Shown here one piece after another: positions 7,700 through 16,234 of a stretch of 64,000 nucleotides of DNA. The position numbers and the translations under genes are program-made. Positions within the stretch are counted from its first letter, which is position 1, and every line of letters starts with the position of its first letter. Source of the stretch: GWE2-40-63 sp041664345. Lineage in GTDB: Bacteria; Bacteroidota; Bacteroidia; Bacteroidales; SZUA-534. The stretch is taken from positions 62,001-126,000 of the forward strand of contig JBAYKX010000003.1 of the NCBI GenBank assembly GCA_041664345.1, in the 5' to 3' direction. The notes under the pieces are model-generated. The model searched no databases. It was not told the DNA's origin and was given only the letters and a program-made list of their open reading frames with translations.

Positions 7700-8119
7700 T
7701 TACAGTAAAGGATCAATGGTTTTTTTAATCAACGCTTTCAAATTCTCGGGTTTGCTGTTCACATTCATAAAAGCTTCGTTGGTTAAATCGAATCGTTCCG
7801 CATCGTTCACTATTAGCAGCGTTTGTCCTTCAATATTCAGCTTTTTAGCCAATTCTTCCGATTGGGTCTCATCTAAATTCACGGATGCGAATGACACTTT
7901 ATTGCCATAAATTTCCTCCAACGATTTTTTGGTAACTTCCTCAACGGCATTGCAAGTAGCGCAACGACGGGTATAATGAAAATAATACACCTGCACCCCT
8001 TTGTTTTCCACACCCTGGTTTTCAACCGATGCCTTTTTATTATCACCTGACTGGGCATTACAAGCCTGCAACTGCGATGTAAACAATACTACCACCAACA
8101 TCCATTTCATAGTTTTCAT
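7700..8119 (-). CDS. arsF: ArsF-family lipoprotein with thioredoxin-like fold
   Basis: This 139-residue protein is exported as a lipoprotein: signal peptide and lipobox LQAC end at Cys20. The mature part starts with a polar linker and then a thioredoxin-like domain beginning VQVYYFHYTRRCATCNAVEE with the CxxC pair C53/C56. It ends in KPENLKALIKKTIDPLL. This matches the family named nitrophenyl compound nitroreductase subunit ArsF in public annotation. It is sandwiched between arsE (8 bases) and arsG (5 bases). In the ArsEFG system it is needed for resistance to nitro-/amino-phenylarsenicals; the redox partner is probably ArsG and ArsE. Confidence 0.82.
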   Translation of the reverse strand: MKTMKWMLVVVLFTSQLQACNAQSGDNKKASVENQGVENKGVQVYYFHYTRRCATCNAVEEVTKKSLEEIYGNKVSFASVNLDETQSEELAKKLNIEGQTLLIVNDAERFDLTNEAFMNVNSKPENLKALIKKTIDPLL

Positions 8120-8127
8120 ACGTTCTG

Positions 8128-8394
8128 CTATTTAGTTAGTAACTCTTTAATTTCATTGATGCTGGGAACTTTGCCATACACCAGCACTTTTTCGTCAACT
8201 ACCAATGCCGGAGTGGACATAACCCCATATTTCATGATTTCCATAATATCTTCCACTTTGGTTACCACGGCATTCAGTTTCAATTCCTCAACGGCTTGCA
8301 GGGTAGCCTTTTCCAACATTTTGCACTTGCTACAACCGGTTCCCAGCACTTTAATACTTTTTGCTGTGCTGAATTTCAAATTGTTATATTCCAT
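8128..8394 (-). CDS. arsE: Small thioredoxin-like protein (ArsE-like)
   Basis: This 88-residue cytoplasmic protein has a minimal thioredoxin fold of the MTH895 type. The active site is VLGTGCSKCKMLEKA with C21 and C24, and the cis-proline loop is VMSTPALVVDEKVLVYGKVP. No signal peptide is present. It starts the arsE-arsF-arsG run and follows arsM by 11 bases. Small CxxC proteins in this position are called ArsE. A generic redox-active disulfide protein is the fallback name. Confidence 0.82.
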   Translation of the reverse strand: MEYNNLKFSTAKSIKVLGTGCSKCKMLEKATLQAVEELKLNAVVTKVEDIMEIMKYGVMSTPALVVDEKVLVYGKVPSINEIKELLTK

Positions 8395-8405
8395 AGTTGT
8401 ATAAA

Positions 8406-9194
8406 TTAAATTTTATTGGCATAAACCGTGATACTATAAATTCCGGTTTTTGACTTTCTAAATTCAAGAATTTGATCGTTGGTTAAATACGATAATAAAA
8501 GTTCATCGCTCAATCGGATTTCCTTTTCCTTTTTCACCTGTATGTTCACAAATCCAGCTTTTTCAATTATTTCTAGGTATTCTTCTTTTTTAATAGCCCC
8601 TGACACACAACCGGCATACATTTCAGCATCTTTTTGGATGTTTTCGGGCAAATTGCCCGTAATAATCACATCCGATACACAAAAATGAGCTCCCGGTTTC
8701 AATACGCGGTACATTTCAGCAAATGCTTTCTGCTTATCGGGAACCAGATTCAACACGCAATTACTGATAATCACATCAAAGGAATTGTCAGGTAATGGCA
8801 TACTTTCTATGTCGCCTATCACAAATTCCACATTCGTGTACCTAAGCTTATCGCGATTGGCATTAGCTTTTTGAATCATGGCATCGGTAAAATCCAGTCC
8901 GGTTACCTTTCCGGTTTCACCAACAATGGCGCGCGCCACAAAACAATCGTTCCCCGCTCCGGAGCCTAAATCGAGCACCGAGTTGCCCAACTTAATCTGA
9001 GCATATTCTGTTGGGATACCACAGCCCAAATTGTAATCGGCATCCTTGTTATACCCTTTCAGGTTCTCATAATTCTCGCTAAATACCGTGTAACTTTCAG
9101 GGCCACAGCAATTGGTACCACCTCCACAACAATTGGAACTATCCAAAACAATGTTGGTGTATTTTTCTTGTACTACTTTTTTTATATTATTCAT
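8406..9194 (-). CDS. arsM: Arsenite S-adenosylmethionine methyltransferase
   Basis: This 262-residue enzyme methylates As(III) using SAM. The Rossmann SAM site is VLDLGSGAGNDCFVA, with the family's conserved cysteines in NLGCGIPTEYA, VIISNCVLNL and YAGCVSGAI, which together bind arsenite. The N-terminus is rich in cysteines (SSNCCGGGTNCCG), usual for bacterial ArsM. It is the second gene of the second ars unit, 20 bases downstream of arsR, and is followed by arsE, arsF and arsG. Methylated or aromatic trivalent products could leave through the ArsG or PF03773 permeases. Confidence 0.95.
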   Translation of the reverse strand: MNNIKKVVQEKYTNIVLDSSNCCGGGTNCCGPESYTVFSENYENLKGYNKDADYNLGCGIPTEYAQIKLGNSVLDLGSGAGNDCFVARAIVGETGKVTGLDFTDAMIQKANANRDKLRYTNVEFVIGDIESMPLPDNSFDVIISNCVLNLVPDKQKAFAEMYRVLKPGAHFCVSDVIITGNLPENIQKDAEMYAGCVSGAIKKEEYLEIIEKAGFVNIQVKKEKEIRLSDELLLSYLTNDQILEFRKSKTGIYSITVYANKI

Positions 9195-9214
9195 AATTGT
9201 AAAATTTTAATGGT

Positions 9215-9532
9215 TTAGCAACAGGAACTTTTATTAGAATTCTCAAAAAATTCAGTAAATAATTTTTTAGCTTTTTCCCAATTATCTGATTGCAGACAGT
9301 ATTTAATTTTGGGAGGATTGTATTCGCCTTGAATTAAACCGGCGGCTTTTAGCTCCTTAAAATGTTGCGACAACGTGGAACGGGCAATGGGCAACTCATC
9401 GGTAATATCGCCGGTATAGCAGCAGTCGCTTTTGCTCAATAAATTTAGTATTTGCAGTCGTATGGGATGACTCATGGCTTTGGCAAACCGGGCCATTTCG
9501 GTAAATTCCAATTCTTGTTTATCGGTTTTCAT
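9215..9532 (-). CDS. arsR: ArsR family repressor (unit 2)
   Basis: Starting at the ATG at complement 9530-9532 (RBS-like context AACAATT), this is a 105-residue winged-helix repressor. It has ARFAKAMSHPIRLQILNLLS, then SDCCYTGDITDELPIARSTLSQHFKELKAAGLIQG, with the CC pair at the As(III)-binding position. It ends with the cysteine tail NKSSCC. It heads arsM-arsE-arsF-arsG and the following genes. A longer open frame starting at 9580 is unlikely because it crosses the operator-like dyad at 9549-9568. It is a paralogue of the ArsR at 4033-4368. Confidence 0.92.
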   Translation of the reverse strand: MKTDKQELEFTEMARFAKAMSHPIRLQILNLLSKSDCCYTGDITDELPIARSTLSQHFKELKAAGLIQGEYNPPKIKYCLQSDNWEKAKKLFTEFFENSNKSSCC

Positions 9533-9548
9533 AATTGTTTCATTTTGT

Positions 9549-9568
9549 ATTTCGCAAAAATACGAAAT
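9549..9568 (-). promoter_or_regulatory. Candidate operator of the second ArsR
   Basis: An inverted repeat ATTTCG (9549-9554) / CGAAAT (9563-9568) lies 17-36 bases upstream of the arsR start. Its sequence differs from the operator of the first ArsR (ACGTaaatatACGT), so the two repressors probably have separate specificities. Confidence 0.5.
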
Positions 9569-9741
9569 ATAAATAAACAACGAACAAAAAACGAGAAATA
9601 TTTTAGCTATTAGTCCCCTTCAAAAGGATAAAAAACTATAAATTAGTCAACTGATGAATTTCCAATTAGCTGACTACCAATATTATATTATCTAATATTT
9701 TAATAATAGATTCATCGGATGACTTTTCGGAAAGGACTCAA

Positions 9742-10221
9742 TTATCCCATATCAAACCGTTCTTTCTGGTTTAATTCCAAATCGTGGGCAATACGTTCTT
9801 TAGTGGGAAACAATGTAATTAGCAAAATTAAAAGGGAAATTGATAGGAATAGGATTTGGGTATTATCTTCTAGTAGATAGTATAAAGCACTTAATAGCAA
9901 GCAAATATCCAAACCGATATAGGTCCACAAATTGATATCGCGGTAATCCATTAGCTTCTTTAAAATAGGAGCTGCTTTATCAATTTTCTTTATCCGGGAA
10001 CGACCAAGCCAAATAGTAGAAGTAATTACCAAAATATAGGAGGCAATAAGTACAATAAATATTGAATTGGAGAATTTAGCCTGTTCAGTTGCTATTCCAC
10101 CCTGAAATAAGAAAACAATAAAATGAGCCAACGTAAATACCACCAAGGGCAAAATTAATGCATACCAAAAATTTGTCTGAATCTGCCTGATTCCTTCCTT
10201 TGGTGTAATGGGTTGTTTCAT
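9742..10221 (-). CDS. Four-helix membrane protein, function unknown
   Basis: Taken from the ATG at complement 10219-10221, this is a 159-residue inner-membrane protein beginning MKQPITPKEGIRQIQTNFWY. It has four hydrophobic segments (about residues 18-40, 51-72, 92-111 and 117-134), with a basic loop RSRIKKIDKAAPILKK between the second and third. I do not recognise the family. It stands alone: 209 bases downstream of the arsR start and followed by a long non-coding stretch. A longer frame would start 57 bases further upstream without a better start context. Confidence 0.7.
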   Translation of the reverse strand: MKQPITPKEGIRQIQTNFWYALILPLVVFTLAHFIVFLFQGGIATEQAKFSNSIFIVLIASYILVITSTIWLGRSRIKKIDKAAPILKKLMDYRDINLWTYIGLDICLLLSALYYLLEDNTQILFLSISLLILLITLFPTKERIAHDLELNQKERFDMG

Positions 10222-11188
10222 GTGTTTATTTTTATTTTTTATATCAAGGTCACATGTAATACGCCATAAATTAAACATTTGCTTTTATATGCAATTTATT
10301 GCTAATGGCTATTTCATGTTCCTAGTTTTTAAGCAATACTCAAAGTTATAAAAATGATTGGTAAAAGTTGCGTTTTGGGTTAAGGATATCATAGTAAAAC
10401 GAAAAAACCGGTCAGCTGAGAACTGACCGGTTTAGGCAGGAACATTTTATGAAATCTACTTTTACTACTACAACTAAATCTTATTTGACAAAAGAACCTA
10501 CTACAATTCCTTTTTTCGATTTATTGAAACGTTTGTCAAATATGTTCCTGCATTATTTAATTACCCGGAACAAAAGTGATATTATTTCAACTATTCTGCA
10601 AATTTTAAATAGTCACAAATTCCAAACAACTACCATACTTTATACATACAACAGTTACTAACTATCATTAATATAAGGCTTTATGCACCAAAAATATATT
10701 AACCCGGATTAATATTTTTTATTCGATAAAAACAGTGGAAAATGATAATGTAAGTATCATAAAAAACAGATAATTAAATACATAAGATAATATTCATATT
10801 GAGCTTGTCGAAATAAGGTTGGTTTTGATTGTTGTTCTATTTCTACTAAGGTTTCCCAATAAGATAAGGTTTTAAAGACCTTATTTTTATTGTTTTAACC
10901 TTAGTATAAATAAAATTAAACCTCATGAAAACCTTATTACCTTATTGGAAAAATTGTGCGTTATTTTTAGCAATTTGGAATAATTCAAAAATGAATTTCC
11001 ATAAAAAATGTCGAATAACCTTAACCCGGATTATTCATTAATAATCCTGACGATTAAGCTACACCTCAATATTGGGAAAATAAAAACTCCCATTTTTGGG
11101 TGTAGCTAAATCGGGGTTTCCCGCTTTGCAACCCAATACCCATCGCACATTCAGACCTTTCGCTGTGCTCAGGTATGAATAAAGCGGG
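10222..11188. other. Long intergenic region with several stable hairpins
   Basis: No convincing gene was found. It holds (a) a perfect 11-bp stem, aaaccggtcag/ctgaccggttt at 10405-10433, followed on the minus strand by a T tract, so it can act as a minus-strand terminator; (b) an interleaved set CTAAGGTT (10846-10853)/AACCTTAG (10897-10904) and CCAATAAGATAAGG/CCTTATTACCTTATTGG between 10855 and 10947, with an inner ATAAGGT/ACCTTAT stem; and (c) a long hairpin AGCTACACC (11057-11065)/GGTGTAGCT (11099-11107). A 70-codon open frame at 10449-10661 is low-complexity and not called. Confidence 0.5.
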
Positions 11189-13597
11189 TTAATATTCTAT
11201 AGTAATCAATTTATCAGTCTTCCGCACTACCGTTTTAAATGATACTATGTTACTTGTTTCAGAATAAATGAAATCCGATGATTTAATTTTTTCTTCATTC
11301 ACAATAATTTTCTTTGGTTTTTTATCAAGATTGTGGATAACCATAGTAATGGTATTATCCTTTATTTGGGTCATATTACGACCATGACCTTTCGAAATTT
11401 TAAGGTTTATAGTCCGGTCTTTATTATTGGCCTCGGCTTTGAATGTTTCATATTTACCTTTTCCAAAACAGTCATAAGTTTCACCGTCATCGGTATATAG
11501 TTCATAGTTGCTTTTGGGGGCAGTAGCATCGGCATAATAATGCAATTCAAAGGATTCTAACGAATATTGATTTGTCTGCTTTATCTGAGGTTGCATGGGT
11601 ATAAATGATCCACCTTTGACAAATACCGGTATGTAATTGGTATCCGTTGTCACTATTATTTCTTGTCCACCTTGAAATACCTTGTTCGTATTGAAATCTA
11701 TCCATTGCGAACCTTTTGGCAAATACACTTTCAGTTCTTTTAATCCGGCACTTTTAATAGGTGCAACCAAAAAAGCATCGCCAAACATATAGGCCGCATC
11801 GTAAGTTAAAAGCTTCTTATCCTCAGGATGATTAAAAAACAGAGGAATCATCAACGGTTTTCCGGTTTGGCTGTTTTCAAAGGCTAAGTTATAAATATAC
11901 GGAAGCAGTTTATACCGCAGTTCGATGGATTTTTTTGCGGCAGCTTTAGTGGATTCCTTTTGAAACACTGGCTCTGAAGGAATATGCTCTTGCGCGTGGG
12001 GACGGTAAATGGGCTGAAAAACGCCATACTGCAACCAACGGGTATATAATTCATCGTCAATTTTTAACCCATCAGCAAAACCGCCCAAATCGGAGTGGGT
12101 ATAGGCCATTCCTTGCATACCCATTTGGAGTGATAGTTCCGGTTGCGAAACCAATCCGCCCCACGAACGGCTAACATCACCAGTCCAGGGAATCATGCCA
12201 TACCGCTGTGAACCAGCAAAACCACTTCGCATCAAAATAAAAGGGCGCACGGTTGGAAAATCTTTCCTGTATCCATCAAAGATAATTTTTGCCCATTCGT
12301 GGCCATAAGCATTATGTACTTCATTGGCTGAACCGTTTACATGCTGCAAGGCTTCCGGATGCACTTCCGGTTCACCCAAATCGCCCCACCAGCCACCAAC
12401 TCCTTGCGTGGTAAAGCCTTTGTAAATATCCCAAAACCAAATGCGGGCTTCGGGTTTAAAAACATCAATCAATCCGGTGTTTCCAAAATAGAAATCGAAT
12501 GTAAACGGGTTTCCGCTTTTATCGGTGGCCAGTACCTTGTTTAGTTTTGCTTCTTCCCATCGGTCCGATGAGGTTAAAATAAAGGGTTCAGTTACCAAAA
12601 TGGTCTTTACTCCTTTTGCCTTTAGTTCCCCAATCATTTTATCAGGGTCAGGAAAGCTGTCTTTGTACCAATCCAATTTTCCCATACTGCCCATAATTTC
12701 TTTTCCAAACCAATAGATGTCAATTATAACTGCTTCAACAGGAATTGAATCGGTTAAAAATTTATTTACGGTTTGTAAAACCTCTTTTTGCGAATGGTAT
12801 CCAAAACGGCTGCTGTAATTTCCCAAAGTCCAGCGGGCAGGCAATGGTTGCCGACCGGTTAATATGGTATATTGGTCAACCAAATCGTACCAATCGTTGC
12901 CGGTAATTACAAAATAATTCATCGTTCCGCTTACCGTTTGAAATTCAACGCTGTTGTTTTTTTTGCTATCTAAATCCAAACTTCCAGCCGATGCATTATC
13001 GAACAATACCGCATATTGTTTCGACGACAAATACATGGGGATTGAGAAGTTCATTAGCTCGGAATGGGTTTCGTACCCATAATTGGCTTTGTTGTATAAA
13101 TTGAGTTTATTGCCCCGGCGGTTCATACCAAGTACACGGGCTCCACCCCCATAAAGTATTTCATCGGTATCGAGTGTCAAACTCATCAATTGCAACGAAT
13201 CGGTTTTGCTGTATCCGTTTTTTTCGGAAAACAAAAGCTGTGAATGCAAATAATAGGCAATGCCAAAAGGCTTTTTTGTAATAATAGCCTTTAAACCGGT
13301 CGATTCAATCCTTAGTTCATTGGCTTCGTCTTTTATCAGGAAGTCCACCTTTTCGGGTTTCATGTCGGCTCCATAAGAATAATTCTTAACCGGATAATTG
13401 TTTGGAAAAAACGAAACATGAAATACCTTTTTGGTAAAAGGAGCAATTTTGATAACCCCATCGGAAACCTGCACTTGTATTTCACCCAAATTTTGCTTGT
13501 ATCCCAAATATTCACGTTGAGTATTTTGCGAATAAGCTGTTAAAAATAAACTACTTAAAACAACAATAAAGAGACTTAAAAGAATTGATTTTTTCAT
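11189..13597 (-). CDS. Glycoside hydrolase family 31 alpha-glucosidase, secreted
   Basis: This 802-residue enzyme has a signal peptide (residues 1-23, ending AYSQ) and should act in the periplasm. Domain order is N-terminal beta-sandwich, catalytic (beta/alpha)8 barrel, and C-terminal beta domains including a DUF5110-like region (YELYTDDGETYDCFGKGKYE). The barrel shows the GH31 signature GGWWGDLGEPE with the nucleophile at Asp406 and WTGDVSRSWGGL around the acid/base. It would split terminal alpha-linked glucose or xylose residues. It has no SusC/SusD neighbours, so it is not part of a typical polysaccharide utilisation locus. The specific linkage cannot be read from sequence. Confidence 0.93.
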   Translation of the reverse strand: MKKSILLSLFIVVLSSLFLTAYSQNTQREYLGYKQNLGEIQVQVSDGVIKIAPFTKKVFHVSFFPNNYPVKNYSYGADMKPEKVDFLIKDEANELRIESTGLKAIITKKPFGIAYYLHSQLLFSEKNGYSKTDSLQLMSLTLDTDEILYGGGARVLGMNRRGNKLNLYNKANYGYETHSELMNFSIPMYLSSKQYAVLFDNASAGSLDLDSKKNNSVEFQTVSGTMNYFVITGNDWYDLVDQYTILTGRQPLPARWTLGNYSSRFGYHSQKEVLQTVNKFLTDSIPVEAVIIDIYWFGKEIMGSMGKLDWYKDSFPDPDKMIGELKAKGVKTILVTEPFILTSSDRWEEAKLNKVLATDKSGNPFTFDFYFGNTGLIDVFKPEARIWFWDIYKGFTTQGVGGWWGDLGEPEVHPEALQHVNGSANEVHNAYGHEWAKIIFDGYRKDFPTVRPFILMRSGFAGSQRYGMIPWTGDVSRSWGGLVSQPELSLQMGMQGMAYTHSDLGGFADGLKIDDELYTRWLQYGVFQPIYRPHAQEHIPSEPVFQKESTKAAAKKSIELRYKLLPYIYNLAFENSQTGKPLMIPLFFNHPEDKKLLTYDAAYMFGDAFLVAPIKSAGLKELKVYLPKGSQWIDFNTNKVFQGGQEIIVTTDTNYIPVFVKGGSFIPMQPQIKQTNQYSLESFELHYYADATAPKSNYELYTDDGETYDCFGKGKYETFKAEANNKDRTINLKISKGHGRNMTQIKDNTITMVIHNLDKKPKKIIVNEEKIKSSDFIYSETSNIVSFKTVVRKTDKLITIEY

Positions 13598-13751
13598 GAT
13601 TAATTTATCAAGAGATTATAACTTTCTATAAAACCTTATATCCACTGTAAGGCTTTAAACTATTGGTAGTCAGGGCTTGACTAATTATTGCCTTATTCTT
13701 TGATGTGTTGTTTTTCAATAAGTCAAACCCTGACTGGCGGATAGGTAAAAA

Positions 13752-13774
13752 TAAAAAAACCGGAGAAATCCGGT
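13752..13774 (-). terminator. Rho-independent terminator downstream of folD
   Basis: On the minus strand a 6-bp stem ACCGGA/TCCGGT with a 4-nt loop (13759-13774) is followed by a seven-T tract. It begins seven bases after the folD stop. Confidence 0.8.
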
Positions 13775-13780
13775 CTATAA

Positions 13781-14662
13781 TTAATGATATATTTTATTTT
13801 GTGCTGCCAACAAGGTATTTTGCAGCAAACAAATAATCGTCATTAAACCTACTCCACCGGGCACAGGAGTAATATAACTGCATTTGGGTGCTACCTCGTC
13901 GAATTTAACATCGCCCTTAATTTTAAATCCCGATTTGGTTTCGGTGGAAGGAATCCTATGAATGCCCACATCAATAACCACGGCACCCTCTTTTACCATA
14001 TCGGCGGTAACAAATTCGGGTTGCCCAATGGCAACTATTAAAATATCGGCCTGTGCACAAATTTCCTTTATATTCTTGCTCCGGCTATGGCAAATGGTAA
14101 CGGTGGCATTTCCGGGATTTGCTTTACGCGACATGAGCAAACTAATGGGTGTACCCACAATGTTGCTTCGCCCCAAAACCACACAGTTTTTACCTTCTGT
14201 TTCAATGTTATAGCGGCTAAGCAGTTCAATAATACCTGCCGGTGTAGCCGGTAAATAGGAAGGTAATCCCATTGCCATCCTCCCGGTATTGATGGGATGA
14301 AAACCATCTACATCTTTATGGTAATCAATGGCTTCAATTACTTTGCTTTCGCTGATGTGCTTCGGCAATGGCAATTGCACAATTAAGCCATCAATGGCTG
14401 GGTTGTTATTAATTTCTTCAATCTTTTTTAGAATTTCATCTTCAGAAGCGGTTGCCGGATAATGAAAATCGCTGGATTCAAAACCTACTTCATGACACGT
14501 TTTTACTTTGCTGGCCACATAAGTTGCACTGCCACCATCATCACCAACCATTATAACCGCCAAGTTAGGACGCTTTTTCCCTTTAGCAACCAAACCGGAA
14601 ACTTCATTGGCAATCTCCAATTTCATTTCGGTGCTTATTTTTTTACCATCGAGCAAAGTCAT
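13781..14662 (-). CDS. folD: Bifunctional methylenetetrahydrofolate dehydrogenase/cyclohydrolase
   Basis: This 293-residue cytosolic enzyme interconverts 5,10-methylene-, 5,10-methenyl- and 10-formyl-tetrahydrofolate with NADP. It shows TYVASKVKTCHEVGF with the catalytic Lys, DGLIVQLPLPKH, GRSNIVGTP for NADP binding, and PVPGGVGLMTI at the C-terminus. Length is normal for FolD. It is followed by its own terminator; upstream is an AT-rich simple repeat and then ffh, so it may share an ffh promoter or have its own. Confidence 0.97.
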   Translation of the reverse strand: MTLLDGKKISTEMKLEIANEVSGLVAKGKKRPNLAVIMVGDDGGSATYVASKVKTCHEVGFESSDFHYPATASEDEILKKIEEINNNPAIDGLIVQLPLPKHISESKVIEAIDYHKDVDGFHPINTGRMAMGLPSYLPATPAGIIELLSRYNIETEGKNCVVLGRSNIVGTPISLLMSRKANPGNATVTICHSRSKNIKEICAQADILIVAIGQPEFVTADMVKEGAVVIDVGIHRIPSTETKSGFKIKGDVKFDEVAPKCSYITPVPGGVGLMTIICLLQNTLLAAQNKIYH

Positions 14663-14667
14663 GAATT

Positions 14668-14731
14668 TAGTATTTAGAGTATTTAAAGTACTTATAGTAT
14701 TTAAAGTACTTAAAGTATTTAAAGTTTGAAG
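14668..14731. repeat. Simple tandem repeat (AGTATTTAA-type)
   Basis: The short gap between folD and ffh is filled by about seven degenerate 9- to 10-bp units of the AGTATTTAA/AGTACTTAA kind. A mirrored run of CTCTAAATACTCTAAGTACTC follows at 14754-14775. No gene is present. Confidence 0.7.
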
Positions 14732-14792
14732 AGCCTTAATTGAAATCTGTAACTCTAAATACTCTAAGTACTCCTAACTTTAAGTATTTCTT

Positions 14793-16121
14793 CTATTTCA
14801 TTCCACCCATCATGCGAGCCAGATTTTTACCGCCTCCATTGCTCATCATTTTCATCATTTTGCGGGTTTCGTCGAATTGCTTGATCAATCGGTTCACATC
14901 CTGAATGGTGGTACCGCTTCCAGTTGCAATCCGTTTACGGCGCGAACCGTTAATAATTGCCGGATCGTTGCGCTCCCCTGGTGTCATAGAATGGATAATA
15001 GCTTCAATTCCCTTAAAAGCATCATCGTCAATATCAACGTTTTTAAGTGCTTTTCCAACTCCCGGTATCATGGAAGCTAAATCTTTCAGATTACCCATCT
15101 TTTTTATTTGCTGTATCTGCGACAAGAAATCATCGAAGCTGAATTGGTTTTTGGCAATTTTCTTTTGCAGTTTGCGGGCTTCTTCGGTATCAAATTGTTC
15201 TTGAGCACGCTCTACCAAGGAAACAATATCACCCATTCCCAGAATCCGGTCGGCCATACGTTCCGGATGGAACACATCTAAGGCTTCCATCTTTTCGCCG
15301 GTTCCTACAAATTTTATGGGTTTATCAACAACGGCACGTATTGAAAGGGCTGCTCCACCTCGGGTATCCCCGTCTAATTTGGTAAGTACAACCCCGTCGA
15401 AGTTTAGACGGTCGTTAAATTCTTTGGCAGTATTAACGGCATCCTGTCCTGTCATGGAATCAACCACAAACAGAATTTCCTGAGGTGAAATGGCTTTTTT
15501 AACCGCTTCAATCTCATTCATCATCTGTTCATCTATGGCTAAACGACCGGCAGTATCAACAATAACTAAGTCAAATCCTTTTGATTTGGCATATTTAATA
15601 CCATTTTTAGCAATTTCCACAGGGTTTTTACTCCCTATTTCAGTATAAACTTCAACACCAATTTGGGAACCTAATATTTTTAATTGCTCAATAGCTGCAG
15701 GACGGTAAACGTCGCAGGCAATTAACATCGGGGTTTTTCCATTTTTTGTCTTTAAGCGGTTAGCCAGTTTTCCGGTAAAAGTAGTTTTACCCGAACCTTG
15801 CAAACCCGCTATAAGAATAACGGCAGGACTTCCCTTCATGTTAATGTCCACCGCTTGTCCACCCATTAAAGCTGCCAGTTCGTCGTGAACAATTTTAACC
15901 ATCATTTGCCCAGGCTTCACTGAATTCAGCACATCCTGACCAAGTGCTTTTTGCTTTACTGTATCGGTAAAGGTTTTGGCTATTTTGTAGTTAACGTCGG
16001 CATCAAGCAGTGCTTTGCGCACATCTTTCAATGTTTCGGCAACGTTTATTTCTGAAATCCGACCTTGCCCTTTAATCAGCTTAAACGAGCGCTCTAATTT
16101 TTCTGATAAATTCTCAAACAT
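14793..16121 (-). CDS. ffh: Signal recognition particle protein (SRP54)
   Basis: This 442-residue GTPase is the protein part of the signal recognition particle that binds signal sequences and 4.5S RNA. Domain order is N domain (residues 1-85), G domain with GLQGSGKTTFTGKLA, DTAGRLAIDE and TKLDGDTRGGA, and M domain with methionine-rich helices and RRKRIATGSGTTIQDVNRL, ending NLARMMGGMK. Length and order are normal. It targets membrane and secreted proteins to FtsY and SecYEG. It is 130 bases upstream of folD. Confidence 0.98.
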   Translation of the reverse strand: MFENLSEKLERSFKLIKGQGRISEINVAETLKDVRKALLDADVNYKIAKTFTDTVKQKALGQDVLNSVKPGQMMVKIVHDELAALMGGQAVDINMKGSPAVILIAGLQGSGKTTFTGKLANRLKTKNGKTPMLIACDVYRPAAIEQLKILGSQIGVEVYTEIGSKNPVEIAKNGIKYAKSKGFDLVIVDTAGRLAIDEQMMNEIEAVKKAISPQEILFVVDSMTGQDAVNTAKEFNDRLNFDGVVLTKLDGDTRGGAALSIRAVVDKPIKFVGTGEKMEALDVFHPERMADRILGMGDIVSLVERAQEQFDTEEARKLQKKIAKNQFSFDDFLSQIQQIKKMGNLKDLASMIPGVGKALKNVDIDDDAFKGIEAIIHSMTPGERNDPAIINGSRRKRIATGSGTTIQDVNRLIKQFDETRKMMKMMSNGGGKNLARMMGGMK

Positions 16122-16194
16122 ATTCTATTGATGTTGTTTTTTAAGATGGGCAAAAATAGATAAAATAAGTCAATCAATCAATTCAAATTTGGGA

Positions 16195-16226
16195 AGACCT
16201 AACAGGTTTTAAAACCTGTTAGGTCT
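16195..16226. repeat. Perfect 32-bp palindrome
   Basis: A complete palindrome AGACCTAACAGGTTTT/AAAACCTGTTAGGTCT lies between ffh and the beta-propeller gene. It could form a strong hairpin but has no T tract on either side. A related GACCTAACA/TGTTAGGTC hairpin with T tract is at 25398-25434, so this is probably a dispersed hairpin family. Confidence 0.7.
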
Positions 16227-16234
16227 ATTTGAAT

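Noticed and set aside
4033..9580. Island as an integrated element with att sites
   Set aside because: No integrase, transposase or flanking direct repeats were found around the ars genes; only intergenic palindromic repeats.
10449..10661. 70-codon open frame after the 10405-10433 hairpin
   Set aside because: Low-complexity Thr/Ser/Leu-rich translation, no domain, and it lies in an AT-rich gap with several stop-poor frames; not called as a gene.
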